Below are positions 35,092-43,929 of a DNA stretch of 64,000 nt, one piece after another. The DNA lies in the NCBI GenBank assembly GCA_022791455.1, contig JAAVZC010000014.1, positions 62,001-126,000 on the forward strand, given 5' to 3'. The notes beneath the pieces are model-generated. The model made no database searches. It worked only from the letters and a program-made list of their open reading frames with translations, and was not told where the DNA came from. A program made the position numbers and the translations under genes. Position 1 is the first letter of the stretch; the number at the start of each line of letters is the position of its first letter. Origin of the DNA: Eggerthellaceae bacterium. GTDB lineage: Bacteria; Actinomycetota; Coriobacteriia; Coriobacteriales; Eggerthellaceae.

Positions 35092-36111
35092 CTATGCATG
35101 AGGGAAGTCGAGGATGATGCGGGTGCCGGCGCCTTCTTCGCTGGCCAGCTGAATCCCAAGGCCCATGCGCAGCGCCATCATGCCGATAAGGTAGAGCCCC
35201 ATGCCGGTGGCGTTGCCGCGACTGCGACCGTTGCTGCCGGTGAAGCCGCGATCGAACACGCGGGGCACGTCGGCGGCGGGAATTCCCCAGCCGTCGTCGC
35301 GCACTTCAAGGCGCGTGTGGCCGCGGGGCGTGCCGGCTTCTACTTCCTTCGAGGAGAGGGTGACGTTCTTGGCGCCGTACTGGGCGGCGTTGGTGAGCAG
35401 CTGGCCTAAGATGAACTGCAGCCAGGGCTCGTCGGATTGCACCACGGTGCCTTCCGGTACATCCACCTTCGGCGTCACGCCTTGTTCGATGAGCAGACGG
35501 GCGTTGCGCTTCACGGCTTCTCGGCATACTGCGTCCAGGTTGACGGCACGAATCACGTAGTCGTTGGTAAGCGAGGTGGAGCGCGCGTAGTAGAGCGCCT
35601 GGTCGATCTGGTTCTTCAGCCAGTCGAGTTGGCGGGTGATTTCCGGACCCTCCTCCCCTTCCAGCCGCTGAGTCATCAGCTGTGCGGCGGCCAGGGGCAT
35701 CTTCGTTTCGTGCACCCACAGTTCTACGTAGTCGCGGTATTCTTGAGATTGCCGCCGCGCCTCCGCCAGCTGGCCGGTAGCTTGGGCCACCGTTTTGTCC
35801 AGCAGGCAGAACACGATGCGCCCTTCGGGGAAATCAGGCTCGTCGATCCAGGCGGAAAGCTGGGCGGGCTCTTCCGCGGAACGGGCGGCCGCGGCCAGGG
35901 AACGGTAGAACTTCCGCTGACGAAGATAATCCGCCGCCAGGCCCACTGCCAGGAAAAACGCCGTCACGCCCACCATCAACCAGCAACCGTCCGGTGAAAC
36001 CCCCAACGCCAAGCCCACCAGCCCAATAGCCAGCAGCGCCAGCGCCGCCAAAGCAACGGAGGCCCAACGCCCCCGCAAAAACGTCAAGAATGTATACCCG
36101 CTCACGTCCAT
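35092..36111 (-). CDS. BceS-type histidine kinase
   Basis: A 339-residue kinase with two N-terminal helices (about residues 15-60) joined by a very short external loop, so it has no sensor domain of its own. The phosphorylation site reads WVHETKMPLAA, the form found in BceS kinases. The ATPase domain has QLLTNAAQYG, DDGWGIP and ATGMGLYLI. Such kinases take their signal from the partner transporter. The ATG at 36111 has a weak upstream site. Confidence 0.92.
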   Translation of the reverse strand: MDVSGYTFLTFLRGRWASVALAALALLAIGLVGLALGVSPDGCWLMVGVTAFFLAVGLAADYLRQRKFYRSLAAAARSAEEPAQLSAWIDEPDFPEGRIVFCLLDKTVAQATGQLAEARRQSQEYRDYVELWVHETKMPLAAAQLMTQRLEGEEGPEITRQLDWLKNQIDQALYYARSTSLTNDYVIRAVNLDAVCREAVKRNARLLIEQGVTPKVDVPEGTVVQSDEPWLQFILGQLLTNAAQYGAKNVTLSSKEVEAGTPRGHTRLEVRDDGWGIPAADVPRVFDRGFTGSNGRSRGNATGMGLYLIGMMALRMGLGIQLASEEGAGTRIILDFPHA

Positions 36112-36136
36112 CTACAAATAGTACCCTTTCGACAGC

Positions 36137-36168
36137 TTGTCATCCTGAGCGGAGGCCGAAGGCCACCC
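36137..36168. repeat. Partial copy of repeat family A
   Basis: The left end only (TTGTCATCCTGAGCGGAGG and a few more bases), directly ahead of a full copy at 36174. A tandem start suggests slippage or insertion into an existing copy. Confidence 0.7.
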
Positions 36169-36173
36169 TCCCC

Positions 36174-36272
36174 TTGTCATCCTGAGCGGAGGCCGAAGGC
36201 CGGAGTCGAAGGATCTCCGCAGCCGAGTGAGATCCTTCGACTTCGCGCTGCGCGCTGCGCCCAGGATGACAA
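36174..36272. repeat. Repeat family A, full copy
   Basis: Matches the copy at 31354-31453 at both ends and in the centre, with a different short insert in each arm. It fills the gap between the response regulator and kinase genes and ends two bases before the stop codon region of the regulator. Confidence 0.85.
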
Positions 36273-36274
36273 CA

Positions 36275-36985
36275 CTATAAGTAATATCCCACGCCGCGGC
36301 GGGTTTTTATGTAGTCTTCCGGGGCGCCGATGGAGGTGAGGGTGCGGCGCAGGCGGGTGACGTTCACCGTTAAGGTGTTGTCGTCGATGAAGGCGTCCGA
36401 TTCCCACAGGTCGCACATGATCTGCTGGCGGGTGAACACGCGGCCGGGGTCGCTCATGAGCAGTTGCAAGATGCGCTGCTCGTTGCGGGTAAGCTCGGCT
36501 GAGGACGACCGCAGGCCACCGCCCATCGGGGCACCGCCACGAGCCCCCTCCCCTTCGAAGGAAACCGTGCCACGGGCAACATCCAGCACCACGCCGCCGT
36601 AGCCCAGCTTGTCGCCACCGACCGCCGCGCCGCTTCGCAGCTGCACCGCCACGCGCGCCAGAAGCGCCGCCGGTCGATAGGGCTTGGTCACGTAGTCGTT
36701 CGCCCCTAAACCCAACGCCAGCACCTCGTCGAACTCGTTTTCCGAAGAGGTCACCACAATAACGGGCACCGAGGACTGCTCGCGCAAGGTGCGGCAGATG
36801 CCGTGGCCGTCAGCGCCGGGCAGCGATAAATCCAGCAGCACCAGGTCGGCCCCCGCCGCCACGGCGCCTTCCGCCGCCCGCGGGAAGTCCTCGCACACCA
36901 CCGCCTCGTAGCCCTGCACCCGCAAAAGCCGCTGAAGCTCCGAGGCCAGCGCCCTGTCGTCCTCGACAATGTAGACCAAGCTCAT
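36275..36985 (-). CDS. OmpR/PhoB-family response regulator (BceR-like)
   Basis: A 236-residue regulator. The receiver shows YIVEDD, the phospho-acceptor in LVLLDLSLPGADG and the Lys in YVTKPYRP. The winged-helix domain has LTRNEQRILQLLMSDPGRVFTR and ends in IKTRRGVGYYL. The ATG at 36985 follows GAGGAGG. It is first in the module and probably binds the box at 34841-34854. Confidence 0.95.
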   Translation of the reverse strand: MSLVYIVEDDRALASELQRLLRVQGYEAVVCEDFPRAAEGAVAAGADLVLLDLSLPGADGHGICRTLREQSSVPVIVVTSSENEFDEVLALGLGANDYVTKPYRPAALLARVAVQLRSGAAVGGDKLGYGGVVLDVARGTVSFEGEGARGGAPMGGGLRSSSAELTRNEQRILQLLMSDPGRVFTRQQIMCDLWESDAFIDDNTLTVNVTRLRRTLTSIGAPEDYIKTRRGVGYYL

Positions 36986-37100
36986 GGAACAAATCCTCCT
37001 CGACGGTTCACACGCGCCCAAACCATCTACCCATCATCTTACTTGAGCCCAGGCCTTCCGCAGCTTACACTTCTGAAAGCAATCGAACGAAAGGCCGCCC

Positions 37101-38564
37101 ATGCCCCATTCCGCAAACCGCAAACAAGCCCCGCGCCGCTGCCCGCTTTCGGGGAAGTGCGGCGGGTGCAGCGCTATCGAGGTTCCCTACCCGCAGCAGC
37201 TGGCGCGTAAGCAGCAGGAGATGGAGCAGCTGTTCGCGAAGGTGGCGCGCGATGTGCAAGTGGCGCCCATTTTGGGAATGGAGAACCCGTTCCACTACCG
37301 CGACAAGGTGATCTCGCCGTATGCGCCGGGACGACCGCTGAAGAACGGGGGCCGCCCCGGCAAGGATGGCGGGCGCGGGAAGAAAGATGGGCGCGATGCC
37401 AAGGGTAACAGCCGTTCGAAGGAGAAGCCGCGGCGGGAGATTCTCACCGGCATGTACGAACGCGGCACTCACCGGCTGATCCCCGCCACCGCGTGCCTGG
37501 TGGAGAACGAAACCGCCAAGCAGGTTACCCTGGCCATTCGCGACATCATGGCCCGCTGGGACATGGCCCCCTACAACGAGGACACCGGCACCGGATTCGT
37601 GCGCCACGCCGTGGTGCGCGTGGGCCACGAATCGGGCGAAGTGCTGGTGACGGTGGTGACCAACGGCGAAGAGTTCCCTGCCTCGAAATCCTTCTGCCGC
37701 GAGCTGGTGCGGCGCGTGCCGGCCGTGACCACCATCGTGCAGAACGTGAACACCCGCCAGACCAACGTCATCTTGGACGAAAAGGAGCGGGTTCTTTACG
37801 GCCCCGGCTTCATCCTGGACACCCTGTGCGGATTGAGCTTCCGCATCTCTTCGCAGTCGTTTTACCAGGTGAACTCCACCCAAACCGAGGTGCTCTACAA
37901 CACAGCCATGGAAATGGCGAACTTGGGGCCCGGCACCTGGGCCATCGACGCCTACTGCGGCACCGGCACCATCGGCCTGGTGGCAGCCTCGCGCGGGGCT
38001 GACCGCGTCATTGGCGTGGATTCCGTAGAAAGCGCCATCGCCGACGCCCGCCAAAACGCCCGCCACAACGGAATAGAGAACGCGGAATTCATAACCGCCG
38101 ACGCCACCGCCTTCATGGAGGAGATGGCCCGAGAAAACGCCCTCTCGTCATCTCGACCGGAGGTCTCCGAAGGAGACCGGGGTGGAGAGATCTTCCCGGG
38201 CTCCGAAAGCGCCGCAGGGGCCGCAAAGATCTCTCCACTCCGCGCTGCGCGCTCCGGTCGAGATGACGCGGGAAGAGCTGGCTCGCGCTCCGCTCGAGAT
38301 GACGAAGCTGACAATGAACTGGTGCTGTTCATGGATCCGCCGCGCAGTGGGTCTACGCCGGAGTTCATCCGGGCGGCGGTGCAGTTGGCTCCGGCGCGCA
38401 TTGTCTACATTTCCTGCAACCCCAAAACCCAAGAACGGGACCTGCGAGAATTCGCCCGTCACGGCTACCAGGCCACGAAAATCCAACCGGTAGACATGTT
38501 CCCCCACACCGACCACACCGAATGCGTGGTGCTGATAGAGAAAGCCCCTTCCCAACCACGATAA
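37101..38564 (+). CDS. rlmD: 23S rRNA (uracil-5-)-methyltransferase RlmD with in-frame repeat
   Basis: A 487-residue TrmA/RumA-type methyltransferase. The Fe-S Cys group is near the N-terminus (CPLSGKCGGCS). The SAM site is DAYCGTGTIGL, and the catalytic region shows FMDPPRSG and ISCNPKTQERD with the nucleophile Cys. The TRAM domain is missing. A Lys/Arg/Gly-rich stretch near residues 80-112 is unusual. Residues about 350-403 are a read-through copy of repeat family B with no family similarity, just before the DPPRSG motif. Assignment among RlmD, RlmC or TrmA is by default. Confidence 0.88.
   Translation: MPHSANRKQAPRRCPLSGKCGGCSAIEVPYPQQLARKQQEMEQLFAKVARDVQVAPILGMENPFHYRDKVISPYAPGRPLKNGGRPGKDGGRGKKDGRDAKGNSRSKEKPRREILTGMYERGTHRLIPATACLVENETAKQVTLAIRDIMARWDMAPYNEDTGTGFVRHAVVRVGHESGEVLVTVVTNGEEFPASKSFCRELVRRVPAVTTIVQNVNTRQTNVILDEKERVLYGPGFILDTLCGLSFRISSQSFYQVNSTQTEVLYNTAMEMANLGPGTWAIDAYCGTGTIGLVAASRGADRVIGVDSVESAIADARQNARHNGIENAEFITADATAFMEEMARENALSSSRPEVSEGDRGGEIFPGSESAAGAAKISPLRAARSGRDDAGRAGSRSARDDEADNELVLFMDPPRSGSTPEFIRAAVQLAPARIVYISCNPKTQERDLREFARHGYQATKIQPVDMFPHTDHTECVVLIEKAPSQPR
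38146..38268. repeat. Repeat family B, full copy inside rlmD
   Basis: It opens with CGTCATCTCGACCGGAG, has GGTGGAGAGATCTT and AAGATCTCTCCACTCC in the centre, and closes with CTCCGGTCGAGATGACG. Family B is thus built like family A (two arms, variable short inserts) but with different sequence. A further half-end follows at about 38281-38307. The whole stretch keeps the rlmD frame. Confidence 0.85.
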
Positions 38565-38568
38565 CGGA

Positions 38569-38590
38569 GCGCCGAGCCGCGGCTCGGCGC
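38569..38590. terminator. Perfect 22-bp palindrome between convergent genes
   Basis: GCGCCGAGCCG and its exact complement meet without spacer, four bases after the rlmD stop and 11 before the stop of the ABC fusion gene. There is no T-run. It may still act as a two-way transcription end or mRNA-protecting hairpin. Confidence 0.5.
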
Positions 38591-38601
38591 GGACAGGAAG
38601 T

Positions 38602-41600
38602 CTACTCGCTCCTAAGCGCCTCTACCGGGTCTTTTCGGCTGGCGCTGCTGGCGGGCATGAGGCCGGCAATGGTGGTGAGGAAGACGCTGATCAGCACCAG
38701 GATCACCGCTGCCTGCCAGGGCAGTTGCGCCACGTTGGGCACTCCGTTCACGGCGTACACGATGGCATTGGCAGGGATGCACACGAGCGCGGTCACGCCC
38801 ACGCCCAGCAGGCCCGCCACCAGGCCCTCGATGACGGTCTCGGCGTTGAACACCCGCGACACGTCACCCTTTGAGGCGCCGATGGAGCGAAGGATGCCAA
38901 TCTCCTTCTTCCGCTCCAGCACCGAGATATAGGTGATGACGCCAATCATGATGGAGGACACCACCAGAGAGATGGCCACAAAGGCAATCAGCACGTAGCT
39001 GATCATGTTCACGATAGTGGTGACCGAGCTCATAAGCGTCCCCACCAGGTCGGTATAGGTGATCTCCTTGTCCTCCTCGCCGGCCGCGGCCATCTGGTCG
39101 TTGTAGCCATCCAGGATCTCGATCACCTTCTCCTTCGACTCGAAATCCTTCGGATAGATGTCGATGGCAGAGGGCTTGGCGAAGTTGGCGTAGCCGAGTT
39201 TGCGCAGGTTGTTGTCGTAGGAGCTCTCCTCCACGCGCATCATGGACATGAACAGCTCCGTTAGCTCTTCCTGATCCATGTTGAACTGGAAGGCGTTGGC
39301 GAAGGCGTCCTCGTCCACGCTGAAGGCATCGCCCATGTTCTCCATCATGCCGGTCATGGCGTTCTCCACCGCGGCAGAGGTCTGCTCGGCCAGCACGTCG
39401 GCCACCTGCTTCATATAGGTGGTCATGGTGGATTGCACCTGCTGCTGAATCTGGGGCACCAGCTGCTCGGAGATCATCTTCGACATCTGCTGGGACACTT
39501 GGGTGGCAATGGCCTGCGTCAACACCGGCACCATCTGCTGGGAAATGGCCTCTGCCAGCTTCGGCGCCAGCTGAGTGGCCACCGCCTGAGTGATCTGGGG
39601 AACGAGCGCGGTGGAGATGGTCTCCCCCAGCTTGGAGGTATCGATCACCTGCGGCATGTACTCGGCGGCAATGGCTTGCGCCTCCGGCGTCGTCATGTAG
39701 TACTGCATCATGAGGGAATAGTCAGCCGGGGACGCATCGGGGTAGGCCGCCTGGAAGTCCTGCACGAACTGCGGGTCGCGCATCTTCTCGAAGAATCCCT
39801 GGGTTAGCGCCGCCGACATCTCGGTGACCGCCGACGGGTTCACCATCACGGCATCCTGCAGCTGGCTCGGGTCAATCTCGATGCCCGACAGATCCAAATC
39901 CGACAAATCCAGTTTCGACAGGTCGACGCCGGAAAGGTCCATGTTGCCCAGGCCCATACCAGAGAAGTCCATGTTGCTCATGTCCATGCCCGACAAATCG
40001 AAATTGCCGAAGTCCATACCGTCCATCGAGGGCATCGCCGACGACAGGTCCATAGAGCTCAAGTCGCCCAAATCCATCGACAGTTTGGAGGTGTCGAACG
40101 TGAACGCCTTCTCCAGCGCCTCGTTGTCCACGGTGAACAGGGAATCCATGGCGAAATCGTCGCCGTCGTCTTCATCTTCGTCGAAGGGGCGGCCGTTGAA
40201 CACGTCCACTTTCGGGTCCGCCAGCTGCTCTTCCACAATTTGGGTGCCCGCAGCGTATTCCACCAGGTGAGTCACCAGGTCCGGCGTGTAGTAGAGACCC
40301 GCGTTCAGGGCGGTCACCTTGGCGTCGGGGTTCGGCTTCACGATGCCGGCGATCACAATGTCTTCGCCGTCTTCCACCAGCTTCGCCATGAAGGCGTCGT
40401 TGTCGGACTTGTCCACCCACACGTCGTACTCGCTGTCGTAGCGGTAGAAGTCGGCCGGGTTCACCACCTTCATCTTCGCGCCCATCAGCTGCTCATAGGT
40501 GACCGAGATCTCGTCCTCTTCCACCACCAGCTCTTCTTCGTTGGCGAACTGGCGGATCATGGCCTCAAGCTCGCTGTAGTCCTTCAGCCCCAGCAGGTAC
40601 AGCAGGTAGTCGGAGATGCGGCCGCTGCCAGAGAGCACCAGCACCACTTCGTTGTACTTCTCGGGCCAATGGCCCGCCACCACGTCGTACTGCTCCTCCA
40701 CGATGGAAGCGTCGCCCAAAAGCTGACCGAACTGGTCGGTAGACATGGACATCGACATGAGCGAATTGGAGCTCATCGAGCTGCCAATGCCAAGAGCCGA
40801 GAAGGAAACATCGGGGTTGATCTGACGGAATCCCAGATTCTTCTTGGGCTTTTCCGCATCGTCGGCGGTGTTTTCGCCAGAGACGGGCGCGTCTTCGTCG
40901 GCCTCGTCAGCCGCCTCTTCGCTCTCCCCCGCCGTGCGCTTGAGCGCGTCTTCGTCGGAAACCAGGTAAATGCGCGGCGTCACATCGTAGGTGTAGTCGA
41001 TGGTCTGCACGTACTGGTCGATGTCCGATTCGCCGGAATCGAAGTACTCCTTCAGGGCCGCCAGGTCGTTCGCACCGATGGAGGAGAACATGCGGGTCAT
41101 AATGGGCACTTCGCGCACTTCATCATCGGCCGGCGCCGCATCCGTGCCTGTGCCGGCCAAAGCGGTGTCTTCCGACCCTTCGCCTTCGCCGTCGTCCCCC
41201 ATTCCCATAGACCCCATCATCATGGAGGTCATGTCGAAGCCGGTGGACATAATTTGCAGCGGGTACAGGGAAAGCGTGTCCTCTTCCACGGATTTGATGT
41301 AGGCGTTCACGCCGTTGGCCAGCGCCAGAATGGCCGCGATGCCGATGATGCCGATGGAGCCGGCGAACGCGGTCATGATGGTGCGGCCCTTCTTGGTCAT
41401 GAGGTTGTTGAAGGACAGCGACAGCGCCGTGAGGAAGCTCATGGACGTGCGCCGCGGCGGCTTGGCCTGCTTCGCGGCATCAGCGGCCGTGGGCACATAC
41501 GGGTCGGAGTCGTCGATGATGACGCCGTCCGCCAGGTTCACGATGCGGGTGGAGTACTCGTCCGCCAGCTCGGGGTTGTGGGTGACCATGATCACCAGGC

Positions 41601-42171
41601 GGTCCTTGGCAATCTCGGTGAGCAGGTCCATGATCTGGATGGAGGTGGCGGAATCCAGTGCGCCGGTGGGTTCGTCCGCCAGCAGGATTTCCGGGTCGTT
41701 CACGAGCGCGCGGGCGATGGCCACGCGCTGCATCTGGCCACCGGACAGCTGGCTGGGCTTTTTGTGCAGATGATCCCCCAGTCCCACCCGCTGCAGCTCG
41801 GCCGTGGCGCGCTTCCGGCGCTCTTCACGCGAGACGCCGGAAAGGGTGAGGGCCAGTTCCACATTCGACAAAATAGTCTGATGGGGAATGAGGTTGTAGC
41901 TTTGGAACACGAACCCGATGCGGTTGTTGCGATAGGCATCCCAGTCGCGGTCTTTGTAGTCCTCGGTGGAGATGCCGTCGATGATCAGGTTGCCGGAATC
42001 GTAGTGGTCCAAGCCGCCGATGATGTTGAGCAGCGTGGTCTTCCCCGAGCCCGACGGCCCCAAAATGGAGACGAACTCGTTGTCGCGGAACGTGAGGGAA
42101 ACGTCGTTCAGCGCCACTTGGATGAAATCGCCGGTCTTGTAGGATTTGCGGATGTGCTCCAGTCTCAACAT
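38602..42171 (-). CDS. ABC transporter ATPase-permease fusion with large repeat-containing ectodomain
   Basis: A 1189-residue fusion. Residues 1-230 are a MacB-type ATPase (Walker A GPSGSGKT, LSGGQMQR, LADEPTGALD). A helix follows at about 262-285, then about 750 residues outside the membrane, and three FtsX helices at the end (about 1050-1185). The ectodomain has an acidic linker. It also has a run of five-residue repeats (MDLSG, MDFSG and LDLSD types, about residues 700-770) and a long amphipathic helix region rich in Gln/Ala/Val (about 835-950). MacB-class proteins act as mechanotransmitters rather than channels. The target is unknown. Confidence 0.9.
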   Translation of the reverse strand: MLRLEHIRKSYKTGDFIQVALNDVSLTFRDNEFVSILGPSGSGKTTLLNIIGGLDHYDSGNLIIDGISTEDYKDRDWDAYRNNRIGFVFQSYNLIPHQTILSNVELALTLSGVSREERRKRATAELQRVGLGDHLHKKPSQLSGGQMQRVAIARALVNDPEILLADEPTGALDSATSIQIMDLLTEIAKDRLVIMVTHNPELADEYSTRIVNLADGVIIDDSDPYVPTAADAAKQAKPPRRTSMSFLTALSLSFNNLMTKKGRTIMTAFAGSIGIIGIAAILALANGVNAYIKSVEEDTLSLYPLQIMSTGFDMTSMMMGSMGMGDDGEGEGSEDTALAGTGTDAAPADDEVREVPIMTRMFSSIGANDLAALKEYFDSGESDIDQYVQTIDYTYDVTPRIYLVSDEDALKRTAGESEEAADEADEDAPVSGENTADDAEKPKKNLGFRQINPDVSFSALGIGSSMSSNSLMSMSMSTDQFGQLLGDASIVEEQYDVVAGHWPEKYNEVVLVLSGSGRISDYLLYLLGLKDYSELEAMIRQFANEEELVVEEDEISVTYEQLMGAKMKVVNPADFYRYDSEYDVWVDKSDNDAFMAKLVEDGEDIVIAGIVKPNPDAKVTALNAGLYYTPDLVTHLVEYAAGTQIVEEQLADPKVDVFNGRPFDEDEDDGDDFAMDSLFTVDNEALEKAFTFDTSKLSMDLGDLSSMDLSSAMPSMDGMDFGNFDLSGMDMSNMDFSGMGLGNMDLSGVDLSKLDLSDLDLSGIEIDPSQLQDAVMVNPSAVTEMSAALTQGFFEKMRDPQFVQDFQAAYPDASPADYSLMMQYYMTTPEAQAIAAEYMPQVIDTSKLGETISTALVPQITQAVATQLAPKLAEAISQQMVPVLTQAIATQVSQQMSKMISEQLVPQIQQQVQSTMTTYMKQVADVLAEQTSAAVENAMTGMMENMGDAFSVDEDAFANAFQFNMDQEELTELFMSMMRVEESSYDNNLRKLGYANFAKPSAIDIYPKDFESKEKVIEILDGYNDQMAAAGEEDKEITYTDLVGTLMSSVTTIVNMISYVLIAFVAISLVVSSIMIGVITYISVLERKKEIGILRSIGASKGDVSRVFNAETVIEGLVAGLLGVGVTALVCIPANAIVYAVNGVPNVAQLPWQAAVILVLISVFLTTIAGLMPASSASRKDPVEALRSE

Positions 42172-42237
42172 GGTCGTGCCCCAGAATTCTTCGCGTGCCT
42201 ATGCGTGTGTCTGCGCCATTCTACCCGCGAAAATACT

Positions 42238-42253
42238 TTAGTTACTAAACTAA
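42238..42253. promoter_or_regulatory. Inverted repeat upstream of the ABC fusion gene
   Basis: TTAGTT-ACTA-AACTAA is a perfect 6-4-6 repeat in an AT-rich patch 67 bases upstream of the start codon. It resembles operators of MarR/PadR-type repressors. No such gene is adjacent. Confidence 0.45.
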
Positions 42254-42390
42254 TTTACCAGCGGCAGTAAAAACACATAGCTGAAGATGGGCGGCGGAGC
42301 GGCCGACCGTGGATTTCCCGAAGGGGCGTTTTGCCATTGTGCTAACCTGAAACGGTTTTCTCCGCTCACACAGGCACTTGGGAGGTTTCC

Positions 42391-43569
42391 ATGATCAACG
42401 AGGCAATGCACCAGCTGGGCAACGAGCCCAGCGTCATCCGCGAGCTGTTCGCCTACGGGCTGGCCCGCAAGGCGGAAATCGGCGCTGAGAACGTGTTCGA
42501 CTTCTCCATCGGAAACCCCAGCGTGCCGGCGCCGGCCGCAGTGAAGGAGGCCATCCTGGAGCTCATGGAGGAGGACCCGGTAGCGCTGCACGGCTACTCC
42601 CCCGCCGCCGGCGATCCGCAGGTGAAGCAGGTGATTGCCGACTACATCCGCGAGCAGTACGGCGTGCCGGCCACGCCTTCGCACCTGTACCTGACCGCCG
42701 GCGCAGCGGCCGGCCTGGCCATCACCATCTCCGCCCTTACCCACCCGGGCGACGAGGTGATCGTGGTCAGCCCCTACTTCCCCGAGTACAAAACATGGAT
42801 CGACGCCGCGGGCTGCCAGATTGTGGAAGTGCCCGCCCAGGTGCCCAGCTTCCAGCCGGATATCGACGCCATTGCGGCCGCCATCACAGAAAAGACGGCC
42901 GCCATCATCGTGAACTCCCCCAACAATCCCGTGGGTGCCGTCTACACGCGCGAGAACCTGGAAGCGCTGGCGGCAATGCTGACCGAAAAGGAGGCCGAGG
43001 TGGGACACCCCCTCTACCTCATCAGCGACGAGCCCTACCGCGAGATCACCTACGGCGCCGAGGTGCCCTACGTCCCCTGCATCTACCCCCGCACCATCGT
43101 GTGCTATTCCTACTCCAAAGCGCTTTCGCTGCCGGGCGAGCGCATCGGCTATATATATGTATCCGACCTCATGCCCGACGGCGACGACGTGGCGGTCGCC
43201 GTGGCAGGTGCCGGTCGCGCCCTTGGCTACGTGTGCGCCCCGGTGCTGCTGCAGAAGACTATCGCGAAGGTGATCGGCACCCCCTCCGACGTGGCCGCCT
43301 ATGCGGAGAATCGCCGCCTGCTCACCGAGGGCCTGGACGAGCTGGGCTACGAGTACGTGCAGCCGGACGGCGCCTTCTACCTGTGGGTAAAGGCGCTGGA
43401 AGAGGACGCCCGCGCCTTCTCCGATCGCGCGAAAGAGCACGAGCTTTTGCTGGTACCCTCCGACAGCTTCGGCTGCCCCGGCTGGGTGCGCATCAGCTAC
43501 TGCGTCTCCGCCGACACCATCAAAAACGCCATGCCCGCCTTCAAAGCCCTCATGGAGAGTTATAAGTAA
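42391..43569 (+). CDS. Class I/II PLP-dependent aminotransferase
   Basis: A 392-residue aminotransferase of the aspartate-aminotransferase fold. The PLP Lys is in YSYSKALSLPGERIGY. NSPNNPVGAVYTRE and SDEPYREITY give the other cofactor contacts, and the C-terminal Arg is in WVRISY. GGGAGG precedes the ATG. The gene stands alone, divergent from the ABC fusion. The substrate pair is not evident. Confidence 0.93.
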   Translation: MINEAMHQLGNEPSVIRELFAYGLARKAEIGAENVFDFSIGNPSVPAPAAVKEAILELMEEDPVALHGYSPAAGDPQVKQVIADYIREQYGVPATPSHLYLTAGAAAGLAITISALTHPGDEVIVVSPYFPEYKTWIDAAGCQIVEVPAQVPSFQPDIDAIAAAITEKTAAIIVNSPNNPVGAVYTRENLEALAAMLTEKEAEVGHPLYLISDEPYREITYGAEVPYVPCIYPRTIVCYSYSKALSLPGERIGYIYVSDLMPDGDDVAVAVAGAGRALGYVCAPVLLQKTIAKVIGTPSDVAAYAENRRLLTEGLDELGYEYVQPDGAFYLWVKALEEDARAFSDRAKEHELLLVPSDSFGCPGWVRISYCVSADTIKNAMPAFKALMESYK

Positions 43570-43589
43570 CCAAGCGGCAAAAAAGCAGG

Positions 43590-43814
43590 CCGCGGACCGG
43601 GAGGGGCTGTTTCCGGACACTCTGGGCGCCGCCAAAGAACCTCTCAGCCATTGTCATCCTGAGCGGAGGGGCGAAGCCCCGGAGTCGAAGGATCTCCACA
43701 GCCGGGTGAGATCCTTCGACTCCGCGCTACGCGCTCCGCTCAGGATGACAACGATCGAAGTTCGACGCGGAGAAAAACCCAGCGTGGCCGGAAACTGCCC
43801 CTCCCGGTCCGTGG
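43590..43814. mobile_element. MITE-like element, copy 2, interrupted by repeat A
   Basis: 27-bp terminal inverted repeats with two mismatches (43590-43616 and 43788-43814). Relative to copy 1 (34878-35077) it is inverted: its left arm matches the right arm there (GACACTCTGGGCGCCGCC, then AAAGAAC) and its right arm matches the left (GTTCGACGCGGAGAAAAACC). The copy 1 interior is replaced by a full family A repeat. The gap 43570-43929 otherwise holds only the YvlD ribosome-binding region. Confidence 0.75.
43651..43752. repeat. Repeat family A, full copy nested in MITE copy 2
   Basis: Same ends and centre as the copies at 31354 and 36174, with insert GGGGCGAAGCCCC in the left arm. It sits at the centre of the larger element, so the two repeat types have interacted. 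Confidence 0.85.
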
Positions 43815-43929
43815 CCGGACAAGCCACGAAAAAGAACCGCTTCCGTAACAGCGCTTTGGTCGTTTGCGCCGGGGCGCAGCGGCTTTCTTATGATGATGCC
43901 AATTCAAACCCATCCTGAAAGGGGACACC

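Noticed and set aside
40240-42270. 676-residue open frame opposite the ABC fusion
   Set aside because: Antisense shadow of the ATPase and ectodomain coding region.
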